Below are positions 1-9,848 of a stretch of DNA of 64,000 nucleotides, in pieces. The stretch covers positions 1-64,000 of the forward strand of contig NZ_AQUR01000098.1 of the NCBI RefSeq assembly GCF_000372525.1, given 5' to 3'. Under the pieces are notes generated by a model that worked only from the letters and a program-made list of their open reading frames with translations, did no database searches and had not been told where the DNA came from. Position numbers and translations under genes: made by a program. Position 1 is the first letter of the stretch. Each line of letters starts with the position of its first letter. The stretch comes from Cupriavidus neocaledonicus (GTDB lineage Bacteria; Pseudomonadota; Gammaproteobacteria; Burkholderiales; Burkholderiaceae).

Positions 1-2
1 AT

Positions 3-269
3 CGCCGCCCGGGATGGGCGCAAAAGGCGTGGGAGCATTGGTGCGAACAAGCAAGGCAGAGCCGAATACCTGCCCTCGAACTGTTCGCCCAGCGCCTGAA
101 AGCGTATTGGCACGGCATCCTTGCCCGATGCCGCCATCCGCTGAATACCAGCGTCGTTGAGGGCATCAACAACACCATCAAAGTCATCAAGCGCCGAGCC
201 TATGGCTACCGTGACGAGGAATACTTCTTCCTGAAGATCAAGGCTGCCTTCCCCGGAATTCCTCGTTGA
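3..269 (+). CDS. ISL3-family transposase, C-terminal fragment (5' end outside window)
   Basis: The frame is open from the first bases of the window to a TGA at 267-269, giving about 88 residues. The end reads LNTSVVEGINNTIKVIKRRA, followed by a YGYRDEEYFFLKI-type segment and a terminal FPGIPR. This is the conserved C-terminal part of the DDE transposases of ISL3-family insertion sequences, where the glutamate in VEGINN is the last catalytic acid (family knowledge). Only this end is present, so completeness of the element cannot be judged. It converges on ilvD and stops four bases before the ilvD terminator. No terminal inverted repeat could be identified from one end alone. Confidence 0.85.
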   Translation, partial: RRPGWAQKAWEHWCEQARQSRIPALELFAQRLKAYWHGILARCRHPLNTSVVEGINNTIKVIKRRAYGYRDEEYFFLKIKAAFPGIPR

Positions 270-272
270 ACC

Positions 273-301
273 AAAAAAAAGCCGCTCCAAAGAACGGCTT
301 T
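273..301 (-). terminator. Rho-independent terminator of ilvD
   Basis: Read on the minus strand, a 7-bp stem AAAGCCG/CGGCTTT (295-301 pairing with 278-284) with a 10-nt loop is followed by a run of eight U (complement of 273-280). It lies 38 bp past the ilvD stop codon. Confidence 0.9.
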
Positions 302-338
302 CCCCTTGACGCAAGCGGACACCCAGCCCGCCTTCGCA

Positions 339-2198
339 TCAATCATCCAACAACGACAAATCGCGCACCGCGCCCTTGTCCGCCGACATCACCAGCTTGG
401 CATACGCCTTCAGCGCCGCAGACACCTTGCGCGGGCGCGGCTTGGCCGGCTTCCAGCCCTTGGCGTTCTGCGCTTCGCGGCGGCGTGCCAGTTCCTCGTC
501 GGACACCAGCACGTTGATGGTGCGGTTGGGGATGTCGATGCGGATCTTGTCGCCGTCTTGCACCAGGCCGATGGCGCCGCCGGCTGCGGCTTCGGGCGAG
601 CAGTGGCCGATGGACAGGCCCGAGGTGCCGCCGGAGAAGCGGCCGTCGGTCAGCAGCGCGCAGGCCTTGCCCAGCCCCTTGGACTTGATGTAGCTGGTGG
701 GGTAGAGCATTTCCTGCATGCCGGGGCCGCCCTTGGGGCCTTCGTAGCGCACGATCACCACGTCGCCGGCCTTGACCTTGTCGTTGAGGATGTTCTCGAC
801 CGCTTCGTCCTGCGATTCGGTGACGTGGGCGGTGCCCTCGAACACCAGGATGCTTTCGTCGACGCCGGCGGTCTTCACCACGCAGCCGTCCAGTGCGATG
901 TTGCCGGTCAGCACCGCCAGGCCGCCTTCCTTGGAGAAGGCGTGCTCGTAGGAGCGGATGCAGCCTTCGGCGCGGTCCAGGTCCAGGCTGGGCCAGCGCG
1001 TGTTCTGGCTGAACGCGACCTGGGTCGGGATGCCGGCCGGGCCGGCCAGGTAGAACTGCCTGACGGCGTCGTCCTGGGTGCGGGTGATGTCCCACTGCGC
1101 CAGGGCGTCTTTCAGCGTGGGCGCGTGCACGGTCGGCACGTCGGTGTGCAGCTTGCCGGCGCGCTCCAGCTCGCCCAGAATGGCCATGATGCCGCCGGCG
1201 CGGTGCACGTCCTCGATGTGGTACTTGTTGGTGTTGGGCGCGACCTTGCATAGTTGCGGCACGACGCGCGACAGGCGGTCGATGTCGGTCATGTCGAAGT
1301 CGATTTCCGCCTCGCGCGCGATCGCCAGCAGGTGCAGGATGGTGTTGGTCGAGCCGCCCATGGCGATGTCCAGCGTCATGGCGTTCTCGAACGCCTTGAA
1401 GCCGACCGCGCGCGGCAGCACGCGCGCGTCTTCCTGCTCGTAGTACTGGCGCGCCAGTTCGACGATGCGGCGGCCGGCGCGCTTGAACAGCTGCTCGCGG
1501 TCCGCGTGCGTGGCCACCACGGTGCCGTTGCCCGGCAGCGACAGGCCCAGCGCCTCGGTCAGGCAGTTCATGGAGTTGGCGGTGAACATGCCCGAGCACG
1601 AGCCGCAGGTCGGGCAGGCGGAACGCTCCACCTCGGCCACGTCGGCGTCGGAATACGCGCTGTCCGCGGCGATCACCATGGCGTCGACCAGGTCCAGCTT
1701 CTTGAACTCCATGGCCTTGGTGACGGGGTTGGCCAGGCGCGTCTTGCCGGCTTCCATCGGCCCGCCCGAGACGAAGATCACCGGGATGTTCAGGCGCATC
1801 GCGGCCATCAGCATGCCCGGGGTGATCTTGTCGCAATTCGAGATGCACACCATGGCATCGGCGCAGTGCGCGTTGACCATGTATTCGACCGAGTCGGCGA
1901 TGATGTCGCGGCTGGGCAGCGAATAGAGCATGCCGTCATGGCCCATGGCGATGCCGTCGTCGACCGCGATGGTGTTGAACTCCTTGGCCACGCCGCCCGC
2001 GGCCTCGATCTCGCGCGCGACCAGCTGGCCCAGGTCCTTCAGGTGCACGTGCCCCGGCACGAACTGCGTGAAGGAGTTGACCACGGCGATGATGGGCTTG
2101 GAGAAGTCTTCGTCTTTCATGCCGGTGGCGCGCCACAGCGAGCGCGCCCCCGCCATGTTGCGGCCGGCGGTGGAGGTTTTGGAACGGTATGTGGGCAT
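339..2198 (-). CDS. ilvD: Dihydroxy-acid dehydratase IlvD
   Basis: Iron-sulfur dehydratase that converts 2,3-dihydroxyisovalerate and 2,3-dihydroxy-3-methylvalerate to the 2-keto acids in valine, isoleucine and pantothenate synthesis; cytoplasmic. The 619 residues match the length of the long E. coli-type IlvD. Both family signatures are present: CDKITPG with Cys122, and [11 protein letters not shown] with Cys195, Cys198 and Cys201. The C-terminal part has the GRFSGG motif. The start [10 protein letters not shown] matches the usual N-terminus, although no good Shine-Dalgarno sequence is visible. The gene stands alone, with a terminator at 273-301 and the divergent aldolase on its other side. 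No ilv leader peptide was seen upstream. Confidence 0.98.
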   Translation of the reverse strand: MPTYRSKTSTAGRNMAGARSLWRATGMKDEDFSKPIIAVVNSFTQFVPGHVHLKDLGQLVAREIEAAGGVAKEFNTIAVDDGIAMGHDGMLYSLPSRDIIADSVEYMVNAHCADAMVCISNCDKITPGMLMAAMRLNIPVIFVSGGPMEAGKTRLANPVTKAMEFKKLDLVDAMVIAADSAYSDADVAEVERSACPTCGSCSGMFTANSMNCLTEALGLSLPGNGTVVATHADREQLFKRAGRRIVELARQYYEQEDARVLPRAVGFKAFENAMTLDIAMGGSTNTILHLLAIAREAEIDFDMTDIDRLSRVVPQLCKVAPNTNKYHIEDVHRAGGIMAILGELERAGKLHTDVPTVHAPTLKDALAQWDITRTQDDAVRQFYLAGPAGIPTQVAFSQNTRWPSLDLDRAEGCIRSYEHAFSKEGGLAVLTGNIALDGCVVKTAGVDESILVFEGTAHVTESQDEAVENILNDKVKAGDVVIVRYEGPKGGPGMQEMLYPTSYIKSKGLGKACALLTDGRFSGGTSGLSIGHCSPEAAAGGAIGLVQDGDKIRIDIPNRTINVLVSDEELARRREAQNAKGWKPAKPRPRKVSAALKAYAKLVMSADKGAVRDLSLLDD

Positions 2199-2479
2199 GG
2201 TCTTGCTTTAGAAGTATCGCGGTAGGAAGCGGGCCGCGGGAATAAGGGCCCAAGCATGCCCGTGCGATCAACCTCTTGAGCTGCGCCGTGGGCAAAGCCG
2301 CAATTATCCCACAGCCGGCCGGGCAGGTTATGCCGCCCTGTCCGTGGCGCCGGCGTAGGCAAGCGCCGCGCAATGTTCGGGCGGCCACCATGAGAGCGCG
2401 CCATTTCTCCCCAACGCCCTTGCGCGATCGCCGTTTCGGGGAAATGCTTGCGCTTATGTCACCTGCGCGGAGCAACGTC

Positions 2480-3502
2480 ATGGACACATCAAGTGAACTG
2501 CAAGCCACCGTGGATGCCCTGGCACAGCCGGGCAAGGGCCTGCTGGCCGCCGACGAGAGCGGTCCGACCATTGCCAAGCGGTTCGAGCGCATCGGCGTGG
2601 AATCGAGCGAGGAGAACCGGCGCGCCTGGCGTCAATTGCTGCTGGGCACGCCGGGGCTGGGCGACTACATCAGCGGCGTGATCCTCTACGAGGAAACGCT
2701 GGGCCAGAACGCTGACGACGGCACGCCGCTGCCGGAGCTGGCCGCGCGCCAGGGCATCGTGCCCGGCATCAAGGTCGACAAGGGCAAGCTGGCCCTGGCG
2801 CTCGCCCCCGGCGACGAAATCACCGAAGGCCTCGACGGGCTGGGCAAGCGGCTCGCCGGTTATCGCCAACAAGGCGCGCGCTTTGCCAAGTGGCGCGCGG
2901 TCTACAACGTGTCGGACACCCTGCCCGGTCTCGCCGCCGTGCAGGCCAACGCCGAAGCGCTGGCCCGCTACGCCGCGATCTGCCAGCAGGCCGGCGTGGT
3001 GCCGATCGTCGAGCCCGAAGTGCTGATGGATGGCGGCCATTCCATGGCACGTTGCGCCCAGGTGACCGAGGCGGTGCTGCACGAAGTCTTCCACGCCCTG
3101 CACCGCTACGGGGTGGCGCTGGAACACATGCTGCTCAAGCCGAGCATGGTGCTGCCGGGCAAGGACGCCGGCCAGGCGCCATCGTCGGAGGTCGCGATGC
3201 AGACCGTGCAGGTGCTCAAGCGCACCGTGCCCGCGGCGGTGCCCGGCATCTTCTTCCTGTCCGGCGGACAAACCCCTGCCGAGGCCACTGCCAACCTGGA
3301 CGCCATGAACCGCCTGGCGCCGCTGCCGTGGCGGCTGTCCTTTTCCTATGGGCGCGCGCTGCAGGAACCGCCGCTGCTGGCGTGGCGCGGCGACGCCGCC
3401 AACGCCGCGCAGGCGCAACAGGCGCTGCTGCTGCGGTCGCGGCTGAATGGCATGGCGTGCCTGGGGAAATATGATGCGTCGCTGGAGGGTGCCGCGGGGT
3501 AA
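2480..3502 (+). CDS. Class I fructose-bisphosphate aldolase
   Basis: Schiff-base aldolase of 340 residues that interconverts fructose 1,6-bisphosphate with dihydroxyacetone phosphate and glyceraldehyde 3-phosphate. Family residues are in place: Asp25 in LLAADES, Lys100/Lys102 in KVDKGK, Lys137 in FAKWRA, Glu178 in PIVEPE, the Schiff-base Lys220 in LLKPSMVLPG, and the phosphate loop FLSGGQ. The frame is open further upstream, but ATG 2480 has GGAG six bases before it and starts the conserved region. It is divergent from ilvD across about 280 bp. The class I enzyme is common in Burkholderiaceae alongside a class II aldolase (family knowledge). Confidence 0.95.
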   Translation: MDTSSELQATVDALAQPGKGLLAADESGPTIAKRFERIGVESSEENRRAWRQLLLGTPGLGDYISGVILYEETLGQNADDGTPLPELAARQGIVPGIKVDKGKLALALAPGDEITEGLDGLGKRLAGYRQQGARFAKWRAVYNVSDTLPGLAAVQANAEALARYAAICQQAGVVPIVEPEVLMDGGHSMARCAQVTEAVLHEVFHALHRYGVALEHMLLKPSMVLPGKDAGQAPSSEVAMQTVQVLKRTVPAAVPGIFFLSGGQTPAEATANLDAMNRLAPLPWRLSFSYGRALQEPPLLAWRGDAANAAQAQQALLLRSRLNGMACLGKYDASLEGAAG

Positions 3503-3643
3503 CGCCGACCAAGCCAGGATGTCGGGGGAACTCAGGCAGGCTTCGCGCCAGCAAGGCGCCTCGCCACGGCCGGCCCCTGACAAGGCGGCGGATGCGCCGT
3601 GTCCCGTGCATGGAGAGGATCACGCCGCCCCTACAATGTCGGG

Positions 3644-4972
3644 ATGAAATCCTCTCTGCATCCCACCAGGACCGTGGCCCTGGTATTTTTTCTGGCCATC
3701 GTGGCGGGCAGCATGCTGTTGATGTTGCCGGTGTCGAGAGCCGAGGGCGGGCAGGCGCCGTGGCTGGTTGCCTTCTTTACCGCTGTGTCCGCGGTCTGCG
3801 TCACCGGGCTGGTCGTCGTGGATACCGGCACCTACTGGTCGGGCTTCGGCCAGGCCGTCATCATGGTCCTGTTCCAGCTGGGGGGCTTCGGCATGATGAC
3901 GGCCTCGACGCTGCTTGGCCTGATGGTCAACCGCTCATTGCGCCTGCGGACGCGATTGATCACCCAGGTTGAAACACGTGCCCTGGGGTTGGGCGACATT
4001 ACCGGCATTGCCCGGCTGGTATTGATCGTGACCTTCGGCTGCGAGCTTGCGATCGCGATATGGCTCGCGGCCGAACTGCATTTCGGCCACGCCCTGCCTT
4101 GGCCTGCTGCGGCATGGAGCGGCTTGTTCCATGCGGTCTCGGCCTTCAACAATGCGGGTTTTTCGATCCATGCCGACAGCCTGACCCGGTATGCCGCCGC
4201 GCCGGCGATCCTGTTGCCCGTCATGCTGGCGATCGTGGTCGGCGGCCTCGGCTTCCCGGTTCTCTACGACCTGCATGGCAAGCTTCGCGAGCCGCGCCGC
4301 TGGTCCCTGCACAGCAAGCTCACGCTGCTTGGTACCGCCTTGCTGCTGGTGCTCGGCCTGGCCGGACTGATGCTTTTCGAATGGGGCAACAGCCGGACCC
4401 TGGGTCCCATGCCGGTGCCGCAAAAGCTGCTGGCCGCGGCGTTCGCCTCCGTCTCGGCCCGCACGGCAGGCTTCAATGCCATCGATATCGGCGCGCTGAC
4501 GCAGGAGAGCCTGGCCCTGCATTACCTGCTGATGTTCGTTGGCGGCGGCAGTGCCAGCACGGCAGGGGGCGTCAAGGTCGGCACCATCGCCATCCTGGCC
4601 TTGCTGGTGATTGCCGAGATCCGCGGCCGCACTGACAGCGAAGCCTTCGCGCGCCGCGTCAGTCCGTCGGCGCAGCGCCAGGCGATCACCGTGCTGGTAC
4701 TGGGCAGCGCGCTGATCACGATCGGCACACTGGTGATACTGCGGTTGACCAACCTTCCCGTCGGCAGCGTCATCTTCGAGGTGATCTCCGCCTTCGGCAC
4801 GGTGGGCTTGTCGACCGGCATCACGCCGGAGTTGCCGCCAGGCGCCCAGCTTACGTTGACTGTGTTGATGTATGCCGGCAGAGTTGGCACCATCACGCTG
4901 GCGGTTTCGCTGGCAATGGGCGAACACCGCTCGCCGTATCGCTATCCGGAGGAGCATCCGATTGTTGGCTAG
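3644..4972 (+). CDS. ktrB: KtrB/TrkH-family potassium uptake channel subunit
   Basis: Membrane subunit of a potassium uptake system, 442 residues, inner membrane. The four pore loops of the Trk/Ktr/HKT superfamily are visible by their filter glycines: CVTGLVV, FNNAGFS, ARTAGFN and FGTVGLS. The length and the partner gene, a single-RCK protein, fit KtrB better than the longer TrkH. ATG 3644 (MKSSLHPTRTV) is chosen because the first membrane segment follows directly; the upstream extension is not hydrophobic. The gene overlaps the next one by 11 bp, which suggests translational coupling. With nhaA it forms a monovalent-cation unit. Confidence 0.9.
   Translation: MKSSLHPTRTVALVFFLAIVAGSMLLMLPVSRAEGGQAPWLVAFFTAVSAVCVTGLVVVDTGTYWSGFGQAVIMVLFQLGGFGMMTASTLLGLMVNRSLRLRTRLITQVETRALGLGDITGIARLVLIVTFGCELAIAIWLAAELHFGHALPWPAAAWSGLFHAVSAFNNAGFSIHADSLTRYAAAPAILLPVMLAIVVGGLGFPVLYDLHGKLREPRRWSLHSKLTLLGTALLLVLGLAGLMLFEWGNSRTLGPMPVPQKLLAAAFASVSARTAGFNAIDIGALTQESLALHYLLMFVGGGSASTAGGVKVGTIAILALLVIAEIRGRTDSEAFARRVSPSAQRQAITVLVLGSALITIGTLVILRLTNLPVGSVIFEVISAFGTVGLSTGITPELPPGAQLTLTVLMYAGRVGTITLAVSLAMGEHRSPYRYPEEHPIVG
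4948..4954 (+). promoter_or_regulatory. Strong Shine-Dalgarno that fixes a TTG start for ktrA
   Basis: GGAGGAG sits 7 nt before TTG 4962. No in-frame ATG lies close enough to the conserved Rossmann start, so this site decides the start codon inside the end of ktrB. Confidence 0.7.
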
Positions 4973-5660
4973 ACTTTTTACCGAGCAGTTTGCCTTCTCC
5001 GCAGGAGACAGCGTGGTCGTGATCGGGCTCGGCCGCTTCGGCAGCGCAGTGGCCCAGTCGCTGATGCGCCTGGGCCATGATGTCATGGGGATCGACAAGG
5101 ACATGGACCTGGTACAGCGCTGGTCGAACACCCTGACTTACTGTGTCCAGGCGGATTCCACCGATGTCAGCGTCATGCGCCAGCTTGGCGTGGCCGATTT
5201 TTCGCACGCCATCGTTGGCATCGGCACCGATATGTCTTCCAGCCTGATGACCCTGATGGCGCTCACCGAACTAGACATCAAGGACATCTGGATCAAGGCC
5301 TTCACCACCGAACACGGCAAGATCGCCCAGCGCATCGGCGCTCACCACGTGGTCTATCCGGAAGCCGACATGGGCGCGCGCGTGGCCCATTTGATCACCG
5401 GCAGGATGATCGATTTCATCGAGTTTGACGACGGCTTTGCCATTGCCAAGATTCACGCACCGCCGTCCACGCATGGGAAGAGCCTGATGGAGTCGCGCGT
5501 GCGCGAGCAGTCCGGCGTCACCGTGGTCGGGATCAAGCGTGCGAACGAGGAATTCATGCACGCGACACCATCCACCACAATCGAAGCCGGTGACCTGCTG
5601 GTCGTTTCCGGCGCGACCAGCAAGATCGAGCAATTCGCTGGCGGCACCAGGAAGCCGTAG
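4962..5660 (+). CDS. ktrA: KtrA-type RCK regulatory subunit of potassium uptake
   Basis: Cytoplasmic ring-forming gating subunit, 232 residues. An RCK_N Rossmann domain begins almost at once ([14 protein letters not shown], with GLGRFG as the nucleotide loop), followed by the acidic strand end GIDKD. The C-terminal half is an RCK_C domain ([10 protein letters not shown], then DLLVVSGA). The single RCK pair distinguishes it from the duplicated TrkA. TTG 4962 is preferred because of the GGAGGAG just upstream. The start lies inside the end of ktrB, and nhaA follows 19 bp after the stop. Confidence 0.88.
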   Translation: MLARLFTEQFAFSAGDSVVVIGLGRFGSAVAQSLMRLGHDVMGIDKDMDLVQRWSNTLTYCVQADSTDVSVMRQLGVADFSHAIVGIGTDMSSSLMTLMALTELDIKDIWIKAFTTEHGKIAQRIGAHHVVYPEADMGARVAHLITGRMIDFIEFDDGFAIAKIHAPPSTHGKSLMESRVREQSGVTVVGIKRANEEFMHATPSTTIEAGDLLVVSGATSKIEQFAGGTRKP

Positions 5661-5679
5661 CGCCACGACTACAGGATTT

Positions 5680-7038
5680 ATGAACACGCCCGCCTCGCAA
5701 CAAGATGTGCCGCGCGCCCAAATCCTGGCGGAGAAGGCATTTTCGGCCATCGACCATTATCTTCATATCGAAGCGGTCAGTGGCCTGGTGCTGCTGGTGG
5801 CCGCCGCGGTTGCCCTGATCTGGGCCAACTCGCCGGCTGGCGACAGCTATGTCGCGCTCTGGCATACCAGCCTGTCGTTCGGTTTTGGCAGTCATGTGGT
5901 GGAGCAGCCGCTGCACTTCTGGATCAACGACGCCCTCATGACGGTGTTCTTCCTGGTCGTCGGCATGGAGATCCGGCGCGAGATCCATGAAGGCGCGCTC
6001 GCAAGCATCCGCTTGTCTGCGCTTCCGGTCACCGCGGCGCTAGGCGGCGTCCTGGTCCCTGCGGTGCTTTACCTGGCGCTCAATCCGGCGTTACCAGCTC
6101 GCCATGGATGGGCCGTGCCGACGGCCACCGACATTGCGTTTGCCGTGGGGGTGCTCGCATTGCTGGGCAAATCGATCCCGGGCAACGTCCGGGTCTTCCT
6201 GTTGGCGCTGGCGATCATCGACGACATCGTGGCGGTGCTGATCATTGCCGCGGCCTATTCGACCGGTCTTGACCATACCGGCCTCTATCTCGCCGTTGCC
6301 GGCATCCTGATGGTCCTGGGCCTCCAATGGCTCGGCATCGGCACCGCGTATGCGTATGTCGTACCGGGCGCCGTATTGTGGCTGGGCATGCTCAAGACCG
6401 GGGCCCACCCGACCCTGTCGGGCGTGGTGCTGGGCATGATGACCCCGGTACGGATCGCGCGTATCGGCGGGCGACCGCTGGAGCAAGCCAGGCATGCGGT
6501 TGAAGACTTGCGCGACCGTACCGCGAGCCCGTCTGCGGAACCGGGCAAGCTTGCTGAACCCCTGCGGCAACTGCGACAAGCACAACGGGACGTCCTGCCG
6601 CCGGTGACGCGCGTGCAGATGGCGCTGCATCCCTGGGTTGCCTTTCTGATCATGCCGCTGTTTGCACTGGCCAACGCCGGCGTCAATGTCACGGGCGTAG
6701 ATCTCCGCAACGAGAATGCGCGGATGGTGCTGGCGGGTGTGGTCGTGGCACTCGTCCTCGGTAAGCCGCTGGGCATCGCCTCGATCAGCTGGCTGGCGGT
6801 TCGGCTGGGGTGGTGCCAGTTGCCCCCAGAAGTCTCATGGCGCGGCGTGTGGCTGGTCGGCCTGCTTGCCGGCATCGGCTTCACGATGTCGATCTTTATC
6901 GCCATGCTCGCCTTCGACGATGCCAACCTGCTTGGCGCCGCAAAGCTCGGCGTGCTGCTTGCTTCCGCCATTGCCGCCGTGCTCGGGCTCGGCTGGGGGC
7001 TGTTCTACGCGCGCAGTCTCAAGGCAGCCGGCCGGTAG
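5680..7038 (+). CDS. nhaA: Sodium/proton antiporter NhaA
   Basis: Electrogenic antiporter of 452 residues, inner membrane, exporting Na+ in exchange for protons. The functional aspartates are visible: Asp151 in [10 protein letters not shown], and the Asp181-Asp182 pair in [11 protein letters not shown], equivalent to Asp133, Asp163 and Asp164 of E. coli NhaA. The late conserved segment [13 protein letters not shown] is also present. The protein is longer than E. coli NhaA, with an N-terminal extension of about 20 residues and a larger cytoplasmic loop near residues 265-310. The frame is open upstream within ktrA, but ATG 5680 starts 19 bp after it. Pairing with KtrAB suggests joint control of cytoplasmic K+ and Na+. 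Confidence 0.95.
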   Translation: MNTPASQQDVPRAQILAEKAFSAIDHYLHIEAVSGLVLLVAAAVALIWANSPAGDSYVALWHTSLSFGFGSHVVEQPLHFWINDALMTVFFLVVGMEIRREIHEGALASIRLSALPVTAALGGVLVPAVLYLALNPALPARHGWAVPTATDIAFAVGVLALLGKSIPGNVRVFLLALAIIDDIVAVLIIAAAYSTGLDHTGLYLAVAGILMVLGLQWLGIGTAYAYVVPGAVLWLGMLKTGAHPTLSGVVLGMMTPVRIARIGGRPLEQARHAVEDLRDRTASPSAEPGKLAEPLRQLRQAQRDVLPPVTRVQMALHPWVAFLIMPLFALANAGVNVTGVDLRNENARMVLAGVVVALVLGKPLGIASISWLAVRLGWCQLPPEVSWRGVWLVGLLAGIGFTMSIFIAMLAFDDANLLGAAKLGVLLASAIAAVLGLGWGLFYARSLKAAGR

Positions 7039-7091
7039 CGATTAAACCGCCCGCGCACCACGGCAACGTAGCCCTTGCGCCGCGCACGACA

Positions 7092-7120
7092 TTGCACCGC
7101 GCCGCGAATGCTTTTAACAT
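7092..7120 (+). promoter_or_regulatory. Sigma-70 promoter for the ABC-F gene
   Basis: TTGCAC (7092-7097) and TAACAT (7115-7120) are separated by exactly 17 bp. This puts the transcript start near 7127 and leaves a leader of about 120 nt before ATG 7246. Confidence 0.65.
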
Positions 7121-7141
7121 TGCGGGCAATCCCCCATCACC

Positions 7142-7220
7142 GAGGTACTCGTCATGCGCCATTGATGCCGCCGTCTTCATGACGGCCAGTCTCCCACCTA
7201 CCCCCCATGAGCAGGGGGAG
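7142..7220 (+). promoter_or_regulatory. Structured leader with a three-codon ORF upstream of the ABC-F gene
   Basis: GAGGT (7142-7146) precedes a minimal ORF, ATG CGC CAT TGA (7154-7165). It is followed by hairpin GCCGTC-ttcat-GACGGC (7170-7175/7181-7186) and hairpin CCCCC-atgagca-GGGGG (7202-7206/7214-7218), whose right arm contains the only purine-rich ribosome-binding-like stretch. Layouts of this kind control several antibiotic-resistance ABC-F genes by ribosome-mediated attenuation (family knowledge); the role here is inferred. Confidence 0.4.
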
Positions 7221-7245
7221 TTCCTGGCATCTTTGGAATCGACAC

Positions 7246-8859
7246 ATGACACAACCCTGTCTCACGCTGGAAGGCGTGTCCTGTGTCCTGCCTGACGGCA
7301 GGACGCTTTTCTCCGACCTAACCGAACAATTCGACCAGCGTGCCACCGGCCTGGTCGGGCGCAATGGCGCCGGCAAGACGGTGCTGGCGCGCATGCTGGC
7401 CGGGCAAGTGCAGCCGACCAGCGGGCGCTGTACGCGCTCCGGCAGCGTGTACTATCTCGCCCAGCAGATATCGCCTGCGCCGGGCGCTACGGTGGCAGGC
7501 CTGGCCGGTGTGCAGGCCACCATCGATGCGCTCCAACGCATCGAGGCGGGCAGCAGCGCGCCCGAGGATTTCGACGCCGTGGGCGAGCGCTGGGATGTAC
7601 GCCTGCGGCTGCAGGACGAACTGGCGCGCAATGGCCTGGGCCATCTCGATGCCGCGACGCCTGCCAGCGTGCTCAGCGGTGGCGAAGCCATGCGCGTCAC
7701 GCTGATCGGCGCCCTATTGTCGGATGCCGATTTCCTGATCCTGGACGAGCCCAGCAATCACCTCGACCGGCCGAACCGGCAGGCGCTGATCGGGCAACTG
7801 CAGCGTTGGCCGCGCGGTCTGCTGGTGGTAAGCCATGACCGGCAATTGCTCGACACCATGACGCGCATCGTCGAGTTGTCTTCGCTCGGACTGCGCAGCT
7901 ATGGGGGCAACTACACCTTCTACGCGCAATGCAAGGAGCGCGAGCGGCAGAACGCGATTCAGCAACTGGAACAACGCAAGCTCGAGCGCCGGCGCGAAGA
8001 GCAGTCCCTGCGCGAGCAACGCGAACGCCTGGAGCGGCGCCAGGCCCGCGGCAACCGGCAGGGACAAGAGGCCAACCAGGCCAGGATCCTGCTGGGCCGG
8101 CAGAAGGAGCGCAGCGAAAGCTCGGCCGGCAAGCTGCGCCAGCAGCATGCCGAGACCCGGCTGGAACTGGCCGAGCGCGTGCGCGAGGCCGCGCAGCGGG
8201 TCGCGCACGACCAGGCCATCGTGGTGCACGACTTGCCGGTTGCCCTGACAGCGCAGCGACGTGTCGCGGAACTGGAAGCCGTGGAGCTGCCCTTTGTCCG
8301 CAGTGCTACGCGCCAAATCAGCCTCACGTTGACAGGGCAGCAGCGCGTGGGCGTGGTCGGCCCCAATGGCAGCGGCAAGTCGACCTTGCTCAAGGTGCTC
8401 GCGCGCCAGCTGCAGCCCCTGGCCGGGACATGCAGGCTTCCGGTGGAAGGCATCTACCTGGACCAGCGGCTGGCCAACCTGGACCCGCGGCGAACCGTGC
8501 TGGAGCAGATGCTGGCGGCCAACCCGACGGCTGGCGAAGGCGAGCTGCGCATGCGCCTTGCGCACCTTGGCCTGGATAGCGGGAAGATTGCGGTGCCCGG
8601 CGGCTCGCTCAGCGGCGGCGAGCGGCTCAAGGCGGCGCTGGCCTGCGTGCTCTATGCCGATCCACCGCCGCAGCTGCTATTGCTGGATGAGCCCAGCAAC
8701 CACCTGGACCTGCCTTCGGCACAGGCGCTGGAAGCCATGTTGCGCGGCTACCGCGGCGCGCTGGTCGTGGTGTCGCACGACGATGCCTTCATGAACAACC
8801 TTGGCCTGACGGACCGGCTGGCGGCGACGGAACAAGGCTGGCGGACCGCGCCGTGGTGA
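7246..8859 (+). CDS. ABC-F family ATPase (ribosome-associated, duplicated ABC domains)
   Basis: Soluble protein of 537 residues with two ABC ATPase domains and no membrane segment. Domain 1 has Walker A GRNGAGKT (38-45), signature LSGGE and Walker B LILDEPSNHLD. Domain 2 has GPNGSGKST, LSGGERLKAAL and LLLLDEPSNHLD. They are joined by a highly charged, Gln/Arg/Glu-rich coiled linker, the position of the P-site tRNA interaction motif in ABC-F translation factors. It may be a translation factor or an antibiotic target-protection protein; sequence alone does not decide. The frame is also open from ATG 7207, but that codon lies in a hairpin loop and the domain begins after 7246. Confidence 0.85.
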   Translation: MTQPCLTLEGVSCVLPDGRTLFSDLTEQFDQRATGLVGRNGAGKTVLARMLAGQVQPTSGRCTRSGSVYYLAQQISPAPGATVAGLAGVQATIDALQRIEAGSSAPEDFDAVGERWDVRLRLQDELARNGLGHLDAATPASVLSGGEAMRVTLIGALLSDADFLILDEPSNHLDRPNRQALIGQLQRWPRGLLVVSHDRQLLDTMTRIVELSSLGLRSYGGNYTFYAQCKERERQNAIQQLEQRKLERRREEQSLREQRERLERRQARGNRQGQEANQARILLGRQKERSESSAGKLRQQHAETRLELAERVREAAQRVAHDQAIVVHDLPVALTAQRRVAELEAVELPFVRSATRQISLTLTGQQRVGVVGPNGSGKSTLLKVLARQLQPLAGTCRLPVEGIYLDQRLANLDPRRTVLEQMLAANPTAGEGELRMRLAHLGLDSGKIAVPGGSLSGGERLKAALACVLYADPPPQLLLLDEPSNHLDLPSAQALEAMLRGYRGALVVVSHDDAFMNNLGLTDRLAATEQGWRTAPW

Positions 8860-8861
8860 TG

Positions 8862-9848
8862 TCAGGCGGGCCGCATCGCCAGGGCGTAGTAGGACGCACC
8901 GTCCTCGCTGCGCTCCAGCACCGCGCGCACCGTCACCGGCAGCCTGCTTCCATCGTCGCGTTGCAGTTCGGCGGCGAACGTCGCCCTGGGCCGGTTGCGC
9001 GTCATCTTGCGCAGGCGGGCTTCGGCCTCGGCGCAGCGCGGGGCAAAGCCGTCGCCCAGCAGCGCCTCGGCGTCGCCGCCAGCCATCTGCACGAGCGCCG
9101 CGTTGACCGATTCGCACCGCAATTCGCCGTCCAGCAGCGCCATGCCCTCCGAGGTCAGCTCGAACACCGCCCGGAACCGCGCCTGCTGCTCGCGCAATGA
9201 CTGCTCCGCAAGCTTGCGCGCGGTGTTGTCCATGCTGATGCCGACGATCTTGACGATGCGTCCGTCGAGTTCGCGCACCGGCGTGGCGCGCGACGAGATC
9301 CAGCGGATGCTGCCGTCGGGCTGGACCAGGCGGAAGTCGAATTCGTGGGCCTTGCCGGTGCGCACCGATTCCTCGTAGGCGGCGTTCATCATGGGAACGT
9401 CATCGGCGGGCACATGCTTCCAGAAGCTTTCGTTGCTGACGATGCGCCAGCCGTACACGGCCTCGACGTTGGACGAATAGGTCACGTCGTCGGTAATCAG
9501 GTTCCATTCCCATGTGACGATGCGCGCGCCCTCCTGGGCCAGCTTCATGCGCGCCTCGCTCTCCATGATCTCGGCGGTGTAGCGGCGGCGCATGTCGGTC
9601 ATGGGGAGCTCCACCGCACTCGATGTCTCAGCCTCCTGCCGGGCCTGCTCGCCGTAGCGCAGCCAGATCCAGTTGACATCCAGGAACGCCGCCAGCTTGC
9701 GCAGCTTCTCGTAGTCGATCTCGCCGCCCCGGGTCCACTTGTGGACCGCCGGGCGCGACACGTCGAGCGCGTTGGCCACCGCCTGCAGCGTGAGCTTCTT
9801 GTGTTCGAGCAGTTCCTTGAGGCGGAAGGCAAAGCTGTTTTCTGTCAT
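8862..9848 (-). CDS. XRE-type HTH regulator with PAS sensor domains
   Basis: A 328-residue protein. The N-terminal Cro/CI helix-turn-helix (about 7-65) contains LTLQAVANALDVSRPAVHKW. A first PAS/PAC domain follows at about 95-205 (WEWNLITDDVTYSSN, then RLVQPDGSIRW and GISMDNTARKLAE), then a short helix and a second PAS domain at about 215-325 (FELTSEGMALLDG). There is no kinase or cyclase output, so it probably acts directly on DNA after sensing a small ligand. Its ATG overlaps the stop of the upstream LysR gene in an ATGA arrangement, so both are made from one message. HTH-PAS proteins of this layout are uncommon; the target is unknown. Confidence 0.8.
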   Translation of the reverse strand: MTENSFAFRLKELLEHKKLTLQAVANALDVSRPAVHKWTRGGEIDYEKLRKLAAFLDVNWIWLRYGEQARQEAETSSAVELPMTDMRRRYTAEIMESEARMKLAQEGARIVTWEWNLITDDVTYSSNVEAVYGWRIVSNESFWKHVPADDVPMMNAAYEESVRTGKAHEFDFRLVQPDGSIRWISSRATPVRELDGRIVKIVGISMDNTARKLAEQSLREQQARFRAVFELTSEGMALLDGELRCESVNAALVQMAGGDAEALLGDGFAPRCAEAEARLRKMTRNRPRATFAAELQRDDGSRLPVTVRAVLERSEDGASYYALAMRPA

